Positions 63,299-64,000 of a stretch of DNA of 64,000 bases are shown here, in pieces. This DNA is from Patiria miniata. Taxonomy: Eukaryota; Echinodermata; Asteroidea; Valvatida; Asterinidae. The notes beneath the pieces were generated by a model, which saw nothing but the letters and a program-made list of their open reading frames with translations, had not been told where the DNA came from and made no database searches. Position numbers and translations under genes: made by a program. The DNA lies in assembly GCF_015706575.1 (NCBI RefSeq), contig NW_024037072.1:25607162-25671161 (forward strand). The letters run 5' to 3'. Every line of letters begins with the position of its first letter. Position 1 is the stretch's first letter.

Positions 63299-64000
63299 CT
63301 CAATCATTAGTTTCAGAGATTATATTTATAGGTCATCTTAATGTTAAATAGAGTGAAGATATTCTGCAATTATATTGGGCAGAATGGGGCTTTTAGTTTT
63401 GTTGTTTTCTTTTATTGCCGCTGTGTGGAGCGGTATTTTATGATGCGTACAGTATACTGTTACTGTTGCTAAACGCTTATCGTTTTGAACGTCATGAAAC
63501 TAAACGTGCTCAGTTTTTTCCAAGAGATATTAGTAATAGTAGCGTATAGTATAGGTTAGGCATTTCGCATGTCATTTGTTGATATATACGTGCTTTTTCA
63601 AAATCTTGATTTTCTTTTCCAAACAAAATTCAAAGGATTATAATTTTCAGTAAGAAATAAATTGCTGGTTCGTTTTTGCAGGCCTTTGTGTCGTGTGACA
63701 AGTGGTTGGAGGTGGCCAGACTATATTCAGAACAAATTTAGGAGCGTCCTGCTAAGGTTGAAATTGATTAATAGATTACTTGTCATGTGCTGTTTTTTTG
63801 TGTGCGATGGCTCATTAGAAAGCTCATAACTAATGTAATGTTAATTATCAATTTAATTTTTATCTTCTCGCATGACATCAGAGTTGATGCCTAATTGCTT
63901 CTTTTTATAGGAGGAAAGAAAAAGAGGCGCGAAGACAAAGTGGTGTAAATTTAATGAGTTGGGGGAGGGGGGGGGGGCAGAATGTCCCTGCCCCCCTCTA
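63299..64000. other. Unassigned AT-rich end of window
   Basis: AT-rich, no recognised coding sequence, ending in a G/C homopolymer patch at 63961-63998. Confidence 0.6.

Overview
The window looks like nuclear DNA of a marine invertebrate deuterostome, most probably an echinoderm; I cannot settle the species or class. The reasons are spliced animal genes with GT-AG introns, a single-domain lactase-like GH1 family, AT-rich introns packed with short inverted-repeat elements and tRNA-derived SINEs, and frequent tacatgtac-type motifs. Four genes and one probable truncated gene are supported exon by exon.

Layout. (1) 1-19517: no recognisable gene; a LINE 3' scrap, SINEs, fold-back and TIR elements, and simple repeats. 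(2) 19518-33247, + strand: the C-terminal 11 exons of PARP1 (WGR domain, helical regulatory domain, ADP-ribosyltransferase domain, stop codon). The zinc-finger, BRCT and linker exons are not visible, so they probably lie upstream of the window or behind a very long intron. (3) 33248-36602: 3' flank with a ~515 bp fold-back element and a perfect 70-nt hairpin. (4) 36603-52059: a cluster of three GH1 beta-glucosidase (lactase-like) genes. A is on the - strand (4 exons, 555 aa). B and C are on the + strand. A and B are divergent across a 2.4 kb spacer that carries a direct duplication. C is complete (3 exons, 550 aa). B has the matching first two exons but no terminal exon before C begins. (5) 53751-63041, - strand: complete EXOSC5 (Rrp46) in 6 exons, 218 aa. 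(6) 63042-64000: EXOSC5 upstream region with a 17-bp minisatellite, then unassigned AT-rich DNA.

The genes do not form a pathway. PARP1 acts in DNA-damage signalling, EXOSC5 is a structural subunit of the RNA exosome, and the GH1 proteins are predicted secreted or surface-anchored glycosidases. A and C end in a hydrophobic tail without a charged cytoplasmic segment, as GPI-anchored proteins do. B and C are tandem duplicates with a block of very high identity at the start of exon 2. Much of the remaining DNA is made of non-autonomous transposons: several fold-back and TIR families bounded by TTAA, one hAT-like element with a perfect 8-bp target duplication, and at least three tRNA-like SINE families.

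All gene models were made by eye from splice signals, reading-frame continuity and recalled family motifs. Identity levels and element boundaries are visual estimates.
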